A stretch of 64,000 nucleotides of DNA from Fasciolopsis buskii (lineage: Eukaryota > Platyhelminthes > Trematoda > Plagiorchiida > Fasciolidae). The stretch lies in contig LUCM01006546.1 of the NCBI GenBank assembly GCA_008360955.1, positions 133,850 to 197,849 of the forward strand, given 5' to 3'. Shown piece after piece: positions 11,164-25,324 of the stretch. Under the pieces are notes generated by a model that was given only the letters and a program-made list of their open reading frames with translations, searched no databases and was not told where the DNA came from. Position numbers and translations under genes: made by a program. Each line of letters opens with the position of its first letter. The stretch's first letter is position 1.

Positions 11164-12860
11164 AGTACAAGTATGCTTCAGATTCTACTGGTTAGAAACG
11201 CCCTGTTTATATGTTCAGTGCAAGTCCTGATTTAGTAAACGAGTAAATTTTATGGATAAGACAGCTCGACAAGATAGCGCACAGCTTATCTTCCACTGCA
11301 TTCGGGTACCAATTTAGCCATTAATCAAATTAGTAAGCCCAACTTTAATTTGACTTACTTGATCATCAACAGATGTTACCTGTTCACGACCGTATCATCA
11401 GGACATTCGTAATGAGTATTACTTCCAACTTTCACTCTCTTCCTTCATTACCAGTTGACAGGACGCCTTGAAGTGAGCACAGTGGACAGTGCTGCTGACT
11501 CGGCTTTGATATCTCGCCAGCTATCCTCTCACTTTTATCATTGATATCACATGTATTTTAAAACAATAGTGCTGCCCACAAACGGTGCCTAATTGAAACA
11601 ATGAAGTAAAGGCTCTGGCCAGTTGCTTGTTTCCCATTGAATTTCTGGAACAGTGATTGCTACTCTCTAAAGTTAAGGATGAGGGGAAAAGAAATTGAAA
11701 TCTCATCAAGAACGGTCCAGTTCTTATTTGGCAAGATAGCCTGAGGGTCAATTTTAATTAAACAAAAAAGTGCTTGTATAACGTATACATAAAATCCAGA
11801 TCCTAAACAAGACGGATGAGCTGTCTCTCAGGAGTGCATAGACCAAGGTTTCGACATTTGTGTAACAAAGCCAAAAAAGTGATGATGAGAGGAATGGTAA
11901 TATAACGTTTGTATTACTGCTAACATCTGAGTGAAAATAAGCACGGCTGTTTTTCCCCTACCTCGTCAAGACCTATGATATGTTTGATAAAAGCGCAGTG
12001 GAGAAGGAGAAGTCAAAATGACACTTTACAGCTCTTGCACAATGGTCGCCAATTTGAACTTTATCAAAAGTTACTATTCCGTATCGTCTGGTCTTTTACC
12101 TGACGTCCAAAGAAAGCTGCTTCCAACAGCATTCAAACAGTAAACTGTCTACAATCTTCATGAGATAATCAGCATGTTGAACGTCTTAGATAGGTCGACA
12201 AGCTCGAGTCCATTGTAATGCATTTCCCTCACTCCACCGCATAGTTTAATTGAAGGGACCAGATATTTCATGCAAGTTGTCGAAAACTACTCACTTCTAT
12301 TTATAAAAATCGTGAATATCCACACAGGTTAGATTTTGAATAACAGTTTGGCTTTAATAATTAAATGGCTGTGGTGATCATGCATACGATGTTGTTAGTT
12401 TATCGATCACCCACGCCTTGAGGTTGACCATAAGTCATATGAATGTTCATGTGATTTCGCGACCAATTATTCTTGTGTGATTTCCAAAGTTTTCTATTCA
12501 TCAGACTACTGAGTGCTCAGTCACACTTTCTCGAATATAGTGTAAAACATCATTCTTCACTGCTCCATCAACAGACAGACGTCAGCAACACACGAAGTCT
12601 GTCCTCTCTCACCAAAATACGAAACCAGCAGAAGCTAAAAACCAGAGTCTTCGTAATTAAATAGAAGTAATCGGAAAAGAAATTCCCCACCCCAACAGAC
12701 GTAGTGAGACGAAACTCTGAAATAATTCATTGAGTTCTACCAGATAGTCCAGCTACGGCATCTGGTTGCAGAACAAAGAGGCCTCAATTATTTTGCTTTT
12801 GGTTACAAATATCCGAGAATGAACAACCTCTGTCTGCTTCACTAATGCACCATCACATGT

Positions 12861-12876
12861 ATGCATGCATGCATAT
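12861..12876. repeat. (ATGC)n microsatellite
   Basis: Short tandem ATGCATGCATGCAT run followed by an alternating purine-pyrimidine AT/AC tract to about 12900. Simple repeat of the kind common in animal DNA. Confidence 0.7.
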
Positions 12877-13273
12877 ACACATATATTTGTATACTGCATA
12901 TGACATTTTCTCCTCACATGCTAACCACGGCAATTGCTGCTTAAAAGCTGACCAATAGCCAAAGCGGTTTTTCCAAGTGCATATTCAATATGATTTATTA
13001 GACAAGGCATCCATTGCAAGCACAAGTTACATGTCTTTATTCATCTCTTCCCCGAGATTTACTCCACAACAAACTGCCTTATTAATTTGGTGAATTCAAA
13101 TTATGGATCATATTGGAGGGAAAGTTACTAGCCCAATGCTTGCATTCGAAGCTTGTTAGGCGGACTCGGCTCTGACGGAAATCCATGAGTTTGGCTAAAT
13201 CCCTTTACTGTCTTTCAGTGGTTTCCAATGCGGCCTTCACAGTTCGTGACCGCTTTTAAGCCAACCATTCAAT

Positions 13274-13277
13274 ATTA

Positions 13278-13308
<31 letters not shown>

Positions 13309-13309
13309 G
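13274..13309. repeat. (TA)n microsatellite
   Basis: Alternating TA run interrupted by a single C (TATACATATA). It is self-complementary and could extrude as a small cruciform. No gene lies nearby. Confidence 0.85.
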
Positions 13310-16300
13310 TAACTTGCAATTAGAAAGCAGATCATTTTTCTAAATAAGCGGTAACAACTGTTTCATGGTAATTGATAATCTTCAATTCCAACTGAGGAAG
13401 AGCGCTGCCTCATTTTTGTGATGAAGAAGATGCGAAACAGCCCGCTTAGTCGATTACTGGTCTCATTTGTTCGTGGATATCCATGCGGTTACCGTATGGG
13501 GTTTGTCTAGAGCTTATGGATCTATGCCAAAACCTAAGCATGACACGAGTTTTTTATCGATTCACTGGTACTTTTTAAACTGTACGTTAAGCAATCGCCA
13601 CGTGAAAAAGTCCGCTTCCTACAGTGAAATAAACTAACTTGTTTTCTTCAACACCATTTTGGTTTTCTGTATTGGAATCGAGTTCGGTTAGAAATGCAGC
13701 AAGAAGCTGATGCACTGTGAGCAGTATAAAACAGTCTTGAGAAAGGTAAACCGTGACGACAAAACGTCATGTACTGACCGGTTATTTCAACTGAGCTATC
13801 AATGGAGTATAAGCTTTTCAAATACTGGTGTTGGTACCCTGTCCACCAAAACGCTATCAGCACAATCTCACGTGTTTTGAATTTCCTGACACACAGGCAC
13901 ACACATACAATGTGACTTTGTTTCGGAAAGATCAGTTTCCTGCACATCAGTTTAAAGTCCAACGAGTTGATTGGCTCATTTTTCTCCAGGTTCCACTCAT
14001 TTAATTTTAAGGCTTATGCTTAGCCTGCTTGCATCTTGATTTATTCCCGTAACTTTTAACTTGTGCACCGACTTACTTGCGATCCCGTTAGAGCAATTGT
14101 CCATCTGCTGCTGGGACAATATTCACTCGCCTTGTTAGACAATGGCGTTCGAATGCATACAATCCCGTTTATTTTTTTGTTTCTTCTGATGCTACTAATG
14201 AGTAAGACTTTCGAAAATCAAGAATTCATCAAACACCTGGATAAATGTCTCGCATACGTGGTCGTTGACGCTGTACCTCTAAATATTAGAAAATTTCAGA
14301 TAGCGATAAATTCTCGGGGGGTATTATGATTTCAACCGCATTTCTTCAAATAATTCAGCAAAACAAACATGGTGTGCCATCATTCAACGTAGGACTTCGT
14401 CCTACCAAATGGTCACTAAGCATTGCCGTTCCTGGTAAGTTGCTCACGCACATTCTTCCTAAAGCTACCATAATTTATTTCGTTCCCGGTCTTTCATTTT
14501 CCTTTGATCATGGACACTCATGAATTTCATTATATCTGAGCATCTGCACAGCTCGTGTGGGATTTATTTCAACACAGGAGACATTGCAGACTGTTTCGAA
14601 AGAAAGTGAGACAATGAAGCTTTCGGTCCCCAGCGAATTTTCCGATCTTCGTGTTAATAACCAATGTTTACCTCATCAAAAGAGGAGTTGACAATATGAC
14701 TATGTTAGCCGAAATACCAATTAATAAATAATATATTACACGAATGTGTTTTCTCACTTATTTTGAAGCTCCACCAGCGCTGCAACATCACATTATATTA
14801 TGCGAGTCATGCAATACCATTCACAGCTTGAATACAAAGTACCAACACCTAAAGAAAATACTTCCGTTTTTGGTCAAAGTTAGCTTTAAATTTGTTCCCT
14901 GTAGCACAGAAATTGTCCATTATACAATATAGTCCGCCATCTACACCGTCTTGTACCTGGAAAATGTACCGTATACTAGTAAACACATTGTGCATACAGA
15001 TGCTTCGAACTCGGTCCATTTGGGGTTACAAATTTTCGGTTTGGATTCGTCTCTGAAAAATAATTCCCGTCATATTTGCAACCCTGCAGGTCCTCTCTGT
15101 GATGTTTTAGATTGGCCATTTTGAAAATAGTATCCGTTGTAACTGCCTGAAAACCGTGAGGGCATAAGACATTTAAAATACTGTATGAAGCAAAGTCCTT
15201 CTAATCAAGGACAAATAAATATCTGTTGTGCAGGGAAAGCTAAGATTGTTATACACTGAAAGGTCAGACTATGGATACCGAAGACGGTCGAGAGCAACCA
15301 AAAGGGTATCATACTATGTAATGAGGGACGAGCTTGTATTATTGTGATACATAGCTCTGATGACCCGCTAAGTCACGTTCTCCTTCGCATTTCTCGGAGT
15401 GTTCTTGATGGACCTCTGAGTCAATTGGGTCACTGTAGCATTAATAGCCTAATCATGGTCGGGTGCAGCCGTTTACAGAGATTCTGCATCGGAGCTAAAC
15501 CAAATCACGCGACCTGCCCATGGAAATTTAATTTATAATTATCCATCTCACTGATCACTCCCAGCATACATGAAATCCTCCGCACTTTTCACCAAAGAAA
15601 ATAATTCGTCCATGCCATTTCCTAAGCACACTGTAGTTTTGCATCCGAACTTTATTTAATTATAACCAAAGCTCAATGAAATCGAAGCAAGTATAGCTTT
15701 TTAAAGACGAAGTCGTGAAACTTACAAAACTGCAAACACTCATTTTACCCCGTCCTCCGTTGTAACAGCTAAATTAGTTTATAAGATGAATCTCCAGCAT
15801 TTTTTTGAATTTGCGAATAGTAACGAAGTTCAAAATAATCGATTAGCAACTTCCCATGGCCTCGAAAACATATCTGCCTGTTAGTTATCAAACACAGATT
15901 CAAGCTGTTACTTCCTCCCTAGCACATTCAAATAACTGAAATTTCGCAGTTCCTACTGACTGAATGATATACGCTAACAGTGGAAAATATCAGGTTTCTC
16001 GGGAACACTGGTCGCAAACCACAAAGAACATTTGAGATTTAAGTTCACCTATGAACAACGATGCAAATATGAACAAAAATACGCACAAAGAAGCATGACT
16101 TTGTTTGTGCCTGACAGAACTGTTTGTGAAATATTAACGAATAACAATAAACTGGAATTTTGCTAGTCCCGTAGTTATGATTGCCCATATGCCTGTGGAA
16201 CAAAATTAATATGCCAATCCTCACCAATACCCAACTCGATAATGAAGCCATATGACAAGTCGTCACGCATCGGTTTGATCTGGGTTCGTTAGGAATACCT

Positions 16301-19167
16301 GGCTGATATGCACATCGACTAATTCACCCAACTGGGCCTCAGATTTCAGATTGAATCGTTCCGTAATCATAATAGATCTATTAAACTTCAGGTCGATTTA
16401 CGAAAAAGATGGCGATCTTTTATTCATAACTTCGTCACAATCCACTTTACTTGGTGTAAAAGTGATGGCAACGAGCGACAGATATCGTTAGCAAAAACAG
16501 CTTGAAACAGGGATACTGCGAAATCGTTTATTCGCCTGCGTCTAACAAATGTACAAATGAGCTTTGATACGAACCCTCTTAAAGGAACTTGAACCTAAGT
16601 GTCACCTTTGTAACACGGAAAATGCGCAGACCCACAGATGAATGAGTAACGTAACTTTGAACATTCAAAATCGTCTGTCTTGTTTTCAGTCTGCTAATAG
16701 GGGTACAGCGGGTGAGACCGAGGGGCTTTCATCTCCCTGAAGAACAGCGTTAAGTGAGAGAAGAATACGGGACATGGACTAATGCAGGTTTTATTTCAAC
16801 GTTTTCTGTCACTTTTAACCAGGTCATAAATTTTAATCTCATCCGCACTAGATGATTTTGGTCACGAAGTGTAAAACATTTAGTTGGACAGTAAAGCCAA
16901 GCAATTGACGTGAAAACAAAGGGTCATAATTTATCAGATAAGTAAAATTTTCGCGCGTTATTTTATCCGTTACACAAAAGAGAAAGCGGAAGTACGTATA
17001 TCTAACTAATTCACTTTATCATTCAGCGGTCAAGTAAATTGCGACTGGGTGATTTTTAAACAACAACCAACCTCGACGAAACAAAAAACCTTATTTTTCA
17101 GAAATTTATTCCGTACTCATGCATTTTTTTCACTTTTCGAACATACGTGCATTTAAGGGGCATTTGGTCAAGAAAATTGAACTATTTTGCCTCACTTCAC
17201 AATTAATGTGACCTTATTTTGGGATAGTTACCAGAAATATTTTGCAAGATGTATAAAGAGTTGTCAAGTGACTTCCGCTCAAATTTAACCGAATACAGCT
17301 CACTAAAACCAGAAGAATATTGCAGATGCAAAGGCTTCATGTTTTTCAATCCTCAAGCAAAGCTATTACAAACGAAATGCTTTTTTCTGGTATTTTTTCA
17401 CTTTCTCAAGAACTTGTTGGGTAAAGGTCAGTGGCAGTCGGTCGAGATCCGGTAAATCTTGCGAGATAATCCATCTCTTGACGCCCCCAGTTGCCACTGT
17501 GCAAACGGTCAACCGATAAATTTATACCAGGTTAATGCAATCGTTTTCCAGCCCGATATAATAAGCAAATTACAGCATCTAAAAATCTAGTCGGTGTTGA
17601 CATTGTGAACAAAGAAGGCTTTGCCTAAGATGTCAAAGTTCCGAATTCCAACTCCGCATTCACGCCGTTGGCAAACGGGGATTTTCTACCTCCCGATTCG
17701 GTGCCACGCCCAAACTGTTGGGAAATTATTTTCACCCACGTTACCCCAAAATCTAGTGTATACATGCTGATTAGGGTGGCGAGCTCTAGATTCCAGGCAG
17801 TGTTCGCCCATCATTCTTGTGCTTCAAGTACGCTTTAAAAATTTGATTACCAATTTGTACCCTGAACATCGTAAACTGCAGACAGTGCCATTCAGTAACC
17901 CTCGATTTACCCTCTAAGGATCACTCAATAGAGAATTTGCGACTATGAAGAATCTTCCTTTAGTTACTTAGTAGTATTTGCTAGTCGCAGACTTATTTTG
18001 TGCCAGAAAAGTTTCCGTTAATTTGTATCATGTGATAACGTGATTATTCGGAGCAATGGGATGTTCTCAACTTATGCAAAGGATTTTTATATCGCTAGCA
18101 AATATGCATTTTTATGAACGCAAGCTATTAATTTTCATTTTAGTCTTTGGAAGAAGATAGTAGTATTTTTGCCTAAATATGATAAATTTGACTTTGTTGG
18201 GCAATCATCTAAGTGTTTGACCGCAAGCGTTGTTTTTCAAAAGTGATTAGGCACTCTTGTGAGCAGAAAACAAATCATTTCGTAGTAGAAAAGCAGATGA
18301 TGTCCAGGAAAACTCGCGTTCTTTATGAGGCAGCCAAATGTCGAACTCGGTAAATTAAAATACAAATGATATTGAGCGAGAATGACAGATGAATACAGTA
18401 AAATATTTTGCATTATTAATGATCATAATTCCCCGAAACCCTCGTCATTTCGTCTCTGGAGCGAAACTGAAATTTTAGTGATTCCTGGAGAACAGAATTT
18501 GAAAAACGCTGTTCACTGTTATGGTCCGCTACAAGTTGTTAGGTGTCGTCAACCTTATCCAATAAGTACTGTAATTACTGTCATACATGCAAAGCCAATT
18601 ATCAGAGGTAGAATCCGGACACTGCTATTTTAGAGTGAAGTTAACTGTTGTGACACATGGTGTAAGATTTAAATAACATGGTTTTGACTCAAGTTTTCCT
18701 TCCCCATGTGTTGATCTTGTCTGTTGTTTTAACTGATTAGAAGCAAGTCAATGGTTTAGCAATAAAAGTTACCTGTTCACACCAAAGAAAGAAGGTGTAA
18801 TTCAAAATGGTTAGCTTCACTACTTTATTTTCCACCTAACATTGAACGTTGTCGATCGGTCCGGAAAGGTGAATAGTCTAGCCGCTTCATTGGTGCATAT
18901 GTGCATATGAATAGGTCTAAACCTTTCAGCCTGCACGGCAGAAATGAAGTCACCACTGCTGTCTACTGTAGTGGCTTTGATTTAGCTATTTCTTGCAGTT
19001 GAATGCATGTTAGCACGGCCACCGATGGATATTCAATAAGATTTTAAAAGGTCATAGTCAAAAGTTGAGTGTAAAACAATAAACTTTTTAAATCGATAAG
19101 TAAGTAAATCCAAGTGATAAAGGATTTCCAAAAAGCGAAGCCCTAAAATATGCACTTCCATTGTCAG

Positions 19168-19272
19168 GACCAAGAACTGCTGGGTGGTGTATTTTTCCGT
19201 TTCGATCAAATATTTCTATCAAATCTCAACCTGGATGAATTAAGACTAGTCCAGTCCAGAACTTCCTATAAG
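19168..19272 (+). CDS. Possible 35-codon internal exon, unknown gene
   Basis: A stretch of exactly 105 bp lies between a good acceptor (TGCACTTCCATTGTCAG) and a plausible donor (TATAAG|GTATTT). It is in frame at both ends (phase 0-0) and encodes DQELLGGVFFRFDQIFLSNL followed by NLDELRLVQSRTSYK. The splice sites and frame agree, but a 35-codon open frame alone carries little weight. No family was recognised and no partner exon was found. Confidence 0.25.
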
Positions 19273-22200
19273 GTATTTGGTCGCCCAAATCGCGCAGCGC
19301 AGATCACAATACCCTTTATGGGAGACTGTATCAGTCGAAATAATGTTCGATTAAATTTGTGAATTTCTTTTATTCAGGTTAATAAAACGTTAAAAAAATT
19401 GTCCCGCTCTCTAAAACCAGGTGTGAGCTTTTCTGAACAAAGATGAAATGGACACTTAGGTATCATCAAGCCCACAGATTACTCATGGATCCCAGTGGAT
19501 CGCGAATTAAGTGAGAACTACCGTGTGTGGTAAACTCTGCTCATTACGTTTTCCTTTCCTCTTTCTAACCCATCGTTTTCATCCTTTCCCATATGACTCG
19601 TATTCCGATTTAGGTAAATATATATGCATACACCCAATCAAGCAATGTCCTTGTTTAACTCTCCTGTGAAAGTCAAATAGGCTATGTGGAACTGCTCTAT
19701 CCGTTCCGCGAGCTAAGAATGAACATGAAACGAGAAAGATTTTTCGCAAGAAAGAAAAAGTTGCGCATTTCCTTTACGTTTTTCTTTGTTTGGATGAACA
19801 GTGATATTGCCTAACTAATTATTCTAAAACTGAAAATATTCGTATAATATACAGCGTTACAAACCACTGTTTTCAACCGGCATTAGGCTGGAAGATATCA
19901 AGTCGATTTCATCAAATTTCGGCTCTGAAGCTATCCCAAATAAGTAGACAGCAATATAATATGATGATGCAGCGACATAGGGTTCTATCAACTCATAAAT
20001 AACAGGTTCTAAATCCATTCATTCCCGGTTATCCGGTGGGAGGCCGAAATCTCTTGCCATCGGGTTTGTTATTGGAGTCGTCTGGCTGGAGGGAATCTGA
20101 GGTGGTTTTTTATTATACCTCTCATTGTCAAATAGCCTTGGAATCTTAAAAATTCTTTGTCGGCCCCCTGGTCACAGCACTTCCGTGCGCAAATGTAACA
20201 ATAGTAATAATAATAATAATTGTTGTTGTTGTTTTTCCTCCCTCTCGTAGAGTTGCTACATGACAAAACTGTTTAGAAAGCAGGTGCTGTCCTAGAAACC
20301 GTGTGCTGTCATAAAACATTGGCTTAATCCGTTCCGGAATTGACTACTACGTTGTAAATAGCATGTTTTGCATACGAGTGTATTCGTCAAATTCGCTCAG
20401 AAGCGCATAACCTATAATATAGTTTAGTGCCAGTTGTCAAATAAGCATACCCGGAACTTTTCTATGCAGACAACCTTAAGGAACCCTCTGTTTGTATTAG
20501 ACTTTCATTTGAAATATTTGGAGCATAAATGAATGATGAATCCACTTGAGAATCATGCTGTGCTTAGTAGAACATTCATCGTCAGTTAGGCAAAGCTAGT
20601 CTTCAGAAACAGAGCACAGAGCTCCAAGAGCTAGGAGAACAGTGACGTACCAGCAGCAGATAACAACAAATTTCGTACTGAAGATTGACTGCGAAACGTG
20701 AAGCAGCAAATCCTCATAAACAAAATAAGTCGTTCTACTAATATTATTTACCGAGAAAATTGTTTACTGTTGGGGGTCAGCATGAAGCATAAGGAGGGCT
20801 CAAAGTAAATAAAAAACAGTATCTCATAGTGATCTCAAATCAATGCCGACTGAGTCAGATGATCCTTAAATAACAAAAAACATTTGGAGAAATTCGCATT
20901 GAAAGTTAGCCTCGTCATACGAATGAAGTTGAACACATCGATCAGAGATGACCTTGCTCCAAGCGCAAAATTTATCCAGCTAAGCATGGAACACATTGTT
21001 TTGTACACAGATAACCATTCTGAGACAGCATTTAACCTTGTATATGACTGATGTGATAATGTCTGGTGTAGATGAAAAAATAACACTTTTTTTGTATTCG
21101 TGCAAAAATACTTCGGCCGTATATTCTGTCACAGTCAACAATAAAGCACCCTAAACTCAGACGTTAATAAGGATCAGCTCAGTATTTGGCATTGTGCGAT
21201 GCAAGTCGGATCAAAATGTCAACTACTCGTGTCTTTTGACAACTGTGGTTATGATTTACTCAAAATGCAGATTTTCACCGTAATGATAAACCGTAGACAT
21301 CGTTTAAGATGGATGTATACTTGTGGATAGTTTCACCAATTCGGTGACTACATTATTAATGAAACGACCAACCTTAAAAGGAATAGGATATTCAGTCAAA
21401 CACCGGATCAGATCATTTTCGGTTCTGTTGTTTTATTCGTCAATCTGTCATTCACTTGGAAAATACACCAGAAAATCGTGGCGATTAGTAGACTATACAA
21501 TGACAATCATATCGATTTTTATGTCCGACTGGCAGTAGTTCCGGGAAAACATTTTTCATCCGAGAGATTTGTGCTATGACAACACAGCAGCTTGATGTTT
21601 TAGAACATCCGTCTGAACTGAGAATCTGACTTATTTCATCCCAAAAAGCATCCATTACCGATAAACAAATAGATTGCAGCCAACAAAATTACCGGCGGGA
21701 GATGTGCAACCGTCAAACGTTTTTCCAAGGGACGACCAATGTTGATAATTCTGGTTAAGATGTTATGCTTCCACAAAAACAGTAACATTCTAAGGTCTCA
21801 GGGTTGGCATGCACTGATATAGCAAGACAAGGGGCCGTTTCCGTTTAACAGCCGATGAACTTGATCTCTTAAGTGACGACCCACAGAAGATTTCAAGTGT
21901 GCCAGTTCAACGACGATTCAGTCTTAATCGTTTACTTCCAAGCCAAGACGTGATAACCAAGTGCACAAAGCACTTCCAGTCACATTCGGTCGATGTCAGT
22001 GTTTTGGTGGAACCAACGAAGTGCACGATCATCACATTGGTGACAGACATCAAGACGAGTTTAGTTTAACTGTTAGGTTTGGTTCAGTTCTACACGGACG
22101 TCTACCATCCTCACTTGTACCAAAATACGTCCAAGCAAGGCGTTTTTGGAGCCTGCCTCATTGGACTTCTATTTCAGGAAATCTAATTCGCGGAACAGAA

Positions 22201-24673
22201 ATTCGCCCTAATTTGTAAGCTTTTGAGAATATGAGTGGTAATTGTATGCAGCTGTATTTTTTTCTGGCAGAATAAAGGCTGCCCATATAATAATCAGTCT
22301 AGTAAATTTGTGGTCATATCATCCCACAGCTTGAGCGGCCAACTTTACGTTCACTGTCTAGCCAATGAAGATTTAATTTGCGGTATCAGCGGTTGCTTCT
22401 AGCTTAAAGAAGCAAGGGACGAGATAGATCGAGTTTAGCAAAATCCGTAAAACAAAATAAGATTCAGTTTTCACCATCTCTTGTTCACCGTTGTACAAAA
22501 CTTTAACCTAAACACCTTGAAAATTCAAAGAACTTCGAGGGAAGGGAAGCGACTGAAACTGTTTAGGAGCACAGAGGAGACTTCTAACTTTAGGATTCTT
22601 TAAGGTGATTACCCGAAATCCAGAATTGTTATTCATGATTTTCATTTCACAAATAATTCCTAATAGCTTTAGTTGTCAATTTTATCTTGTTCTTAATCTA
22701 GATGAATCTCAGGCGAGAGTTTGATTTCTTTTTTAACCTCATTTTACCCGATCTCAATACTCCAAAAGACAGGAGTTTCTTCGAAGTTTTTTCCACTGGA
22801 CTATGTTCCAGGGTTGTTTTGCAATCACAATTAAGATAAACAGGTTATCACAGTAAACAGCTGACCAACAATTGAAGGCTGTGCCGTGCACAGGTTGAAG
22901 AAACCAAAACAAGGCCTTCGGAATCCAACACAGATGGATCCAGTAGTCCTAAAAAGTTATTTTTTAACCAGAACCGAGGCACAATAAGATTCACGGCAGG
23001 CGTGTTATCACCTGACTTCTGTCCCACTGTTGAACAGCCGCGAGTTGTACGCAAATACCCATCCACATTACACACTGACAATACAAATCAAATAAGGAAC
23101 AGATTGAGAAAACATTACGCAATGCAACTGAGTTGTTGTGGACCAAAACCGTAGCCTGCTTCACATGCATTCACTTCAGGGTTCTGACTCAGTTTCACTG
23201 ATTCACATGTCAGATTCACCAAACGGTTTCAGCTGAAAGTTTCACGAATATGTAATTGAAAAAAAGTATTAAGTAAGGGCTCCATTCCAATTTGGATCAC
23301 CAGTCACTCCATGCTTATGAAGTGCAATAGAATAGAATTAGGTTTTGAATTACCTGTCAGCAGCTAGTCACAAACTAGCTTGTCAGTCTCCCTGTTCTTT
23401 CAGTGCCACAATAGCTTGGCCATCAAAACCTCCACAGTTAAGTTCCTAATGCACACAAAGTCTTCGTTTTTGTGAATATGAAACCTCGTTAGGTCAGATT
23501 TTCCGGCTGGCATTCGTCAGCAAACACTTAATTTTGATGTGACGAAATTTCGGAGAAGCATCTAATTACCAACCTGAATAATCCTTCAGTGTAGTTTTTT
23601 CACGAATGCAGCTGTGTTCGTAGATGGGTTTTGTTGGAGATAGAACTTACTCGCTTCCTAATCGTATATTCACCCCCAAATTGGTACAAGACAGGAATAG
23701 ACGGAAGTCAAAAGTTGATTTTCATGTGGGTTTTTAAAGGCATTTACGCGCTGACGAAACTGGAGTTCCAACACGTGGGTCAGAAGATCAGAATGATTCA
23801 CCGTTCACTAGTGGAGATCAAAACGTATCTACTAGGTATTTGATAACACAATTCAATTGAGAAAAAAAGCTTTAAAAAAACACATGCGAATTCACGGCAA
23901 GGAAGTTTTTACTCGTCCCCACTTCTACAAAATACATTGTCACAATTATGCATACTGACTAATCGTTGCTTTCTGTCCTTATATTTTTCATTATCTAACA
24001 TGAAGTTCATTTGTGTTTAAGCACAGTATTCGGCTGACACCCAATACTATATGGAACAGACAGGATGCTAAACGATCAGACTTGCCCAAATGCGTGTAGA
24101 ATTAGAAGCAAAAACAAGTTATTGAATCCTGTGTGGAAACTCATAAGACCCAAAGGTATGGAGCGTATGTCAACCAAATGTCTACGCGCTTTTAATTAGT
24201 CGGTTATTGGGTGGTATTTGGGTCGGGAGAAAAACAGTGAAAAAGTGTACCAAAGTAATTAAATTTGCATCACAGTCCAACTTTTCACTTGCACTGAGCC
24301 GAAACTACCAACAACCCGGTTAGCACGCTGAATCAGCAAACACTTTCAACTGTTGGGATCAGTAGAAAGGAATAGGAGAATAAGGAAATGGGATAACAAA
24401 ACCACCGGGTTCTCCGACTCTTCCGATTTATGGTACGACATATCATCATTGTTCTGTCAAAACACTTTGCCTCACTGATATATTGCCTCTGTTCCATTCT
24501 GCCGTGGAGCACGCTGTTTTACGGCTTATTAGGCAACTATATGTATCAAAGCACAGAAGACTAGTCAAACTCTAAATTAGTGACAAATTCGCAAAAGAGT
24601 TCAACGGTTTTTCTAAACCACGAACAACAGAATTTTAACGGGTGTACAAAGTTAAAACTTAAAAACACTTTAG
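19273..24673. other. Non-coding stretch, nothing recognised
   Basis: Only short, chance-like frames apart from the AAT/TTG repeat listed separately. A plus-strand frame at 23631-23843 ends at a donor-like AG|GTATTT but has no clear acceptor, and is not called. Confidence 0.4.
20201..20236. repeat. Compound (AAT)n-(TTG)n microsatellite
   Basis: ATAGTAATAATAATAATAAT runs directly into TGTTGTTGTTGTTTTT. Two different trinucleotide repeats abut. On the minus strand this gives poly-Asn and poly-Tyr frames that should not be mistaken for protein. Confidence 0.85.
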
Positions 24674-24974
24674 TGTCCCAAGCGTTTCAAGGAAGTTAGC
24701 GCAAGCGGATGAAGCCAACACTTTTCTGTCTCCCTCTTCAAGCGGGATTTCCCGAAACACTGAAAAACTGAACCGCTGGTACGCAGCAGCTGACGATGCA
24801 GTGCTTTTCTTGAAGAGAGAGAGGGAGTATCTTCCCGATGTAATGGGTTGGCATAAGGAGGAAGACGACGTTCACACCTTCCAGACCTTTATCCAGAAGG
24901 TCAAATACAATCCCTTCTTGTTGGGCAAGTACATCATAAATGACTTCCATTGTTATCTGAAGTCTCCAAAATAG
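24674..24974 (+). CDS. Candidate terminal exon, unknown protein
   Basis: An open frame without an ATG near its start follows a possible acceptor (AAAAACACTTTAG, ending at 24673) and runs about 99 codons to TAG at 24972-24974. Three features argue for real coding sequence. The translation is rich in Asp, Glu and Lys with a single Cys (examples: NTEKLNRWYAAADDAVLF, KREREYLPDVMGWHKEEDD, YNPFLLGKYIINDF). Third codon positions are clearly richer in G and C than the surroundings. The opposite-strand frame (24738-25004) has the hydrophobic composition typical of an antisense shadow. No domain was recognised. It reads like the C-terminal end of an intracellular, possibly helical protein. Upstream exons were not located. 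Confidence 0.45.
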
Positions 24975-25084
24975 GGTGGAGTTTAAGTTGATTCCATTCT
25001 TCATGTCTCACTAATGTTTAGTCCCGTAAAATTGGTTAACGATAGCGATGAACAAGAAACCAAATTGACCAACTAGGCTGCCAG

Positions 25085-25324
25085 TCAAAGTGCTTTGCTC
25101 AAAGCTGAAGAAGGTGCTTCTGAGAATGGGCTGTTTTCAGATTCATTGACTGTAGCGATCCCATCCGATTGCGTTGAACCGGTTTTCTTTGTCGGTTGTT
25201 CAGGCTTTCCGCAGCTGCCGATACTCGCAGCCTTCACCATTTCTTCACATTTCTTTATCCACCACTGATCTCGGTTGTCCTTCAGGCCTGGGATCAGCTG
25301 ACGTATGACAAATCTACATACGTA
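25085..25324 (-). pseudogene. LINE fragment, region between endonuclease and reverse transcriptase
   Basis: The minus strand encodes about 79 residues before a TGA. The core, IPGLKDNRDQWWIKKCEEMV followed by KAASIGS, matches the conserved linker upstream of the reverse transcriptase in flatworm LINEs, where a basic NR.QWW...EM..A pattern recurs. After the GS the similarity fades into a Ser/Thr/Glu-rich tail, which suggests a frameshift or decay. No reverse-transcriptase motifs follow downstream on the minus strand, so this is a short fragment. The assignment rests on a remembered family pattern, and a host exon with a similar composition is the alternative. Confidence 0.55.

Larger units (their letters stand above)
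11164..19167. other. Non-coding stretch with simple repeats
   Basis: No gene or mobile element was recognised across this 8 kb. It contains the ATGC and TA simple repeats listed separately. The minus-strand frame at 13648-13962 (104 codons) begins downstream of a TG-rich tract that mimics an acceptor, but its Cys/Ser/Phe-rich translation is not convincing. Confidence 0.4.

Noticed and set aside
13870..13962. TG-rich acceptor-like tract before the minus-strand frame at 13648-13962
   Set aside because: The pyrimidine-like tract is a short TG/CA simple repeat, and the translation lacks convincing composition.
24738..25004. 88-codon minus-strand frame
   Set aside because: Hydrophobic, shadow-like composition. 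The plus-strand frame over the same bases has far better coding features.
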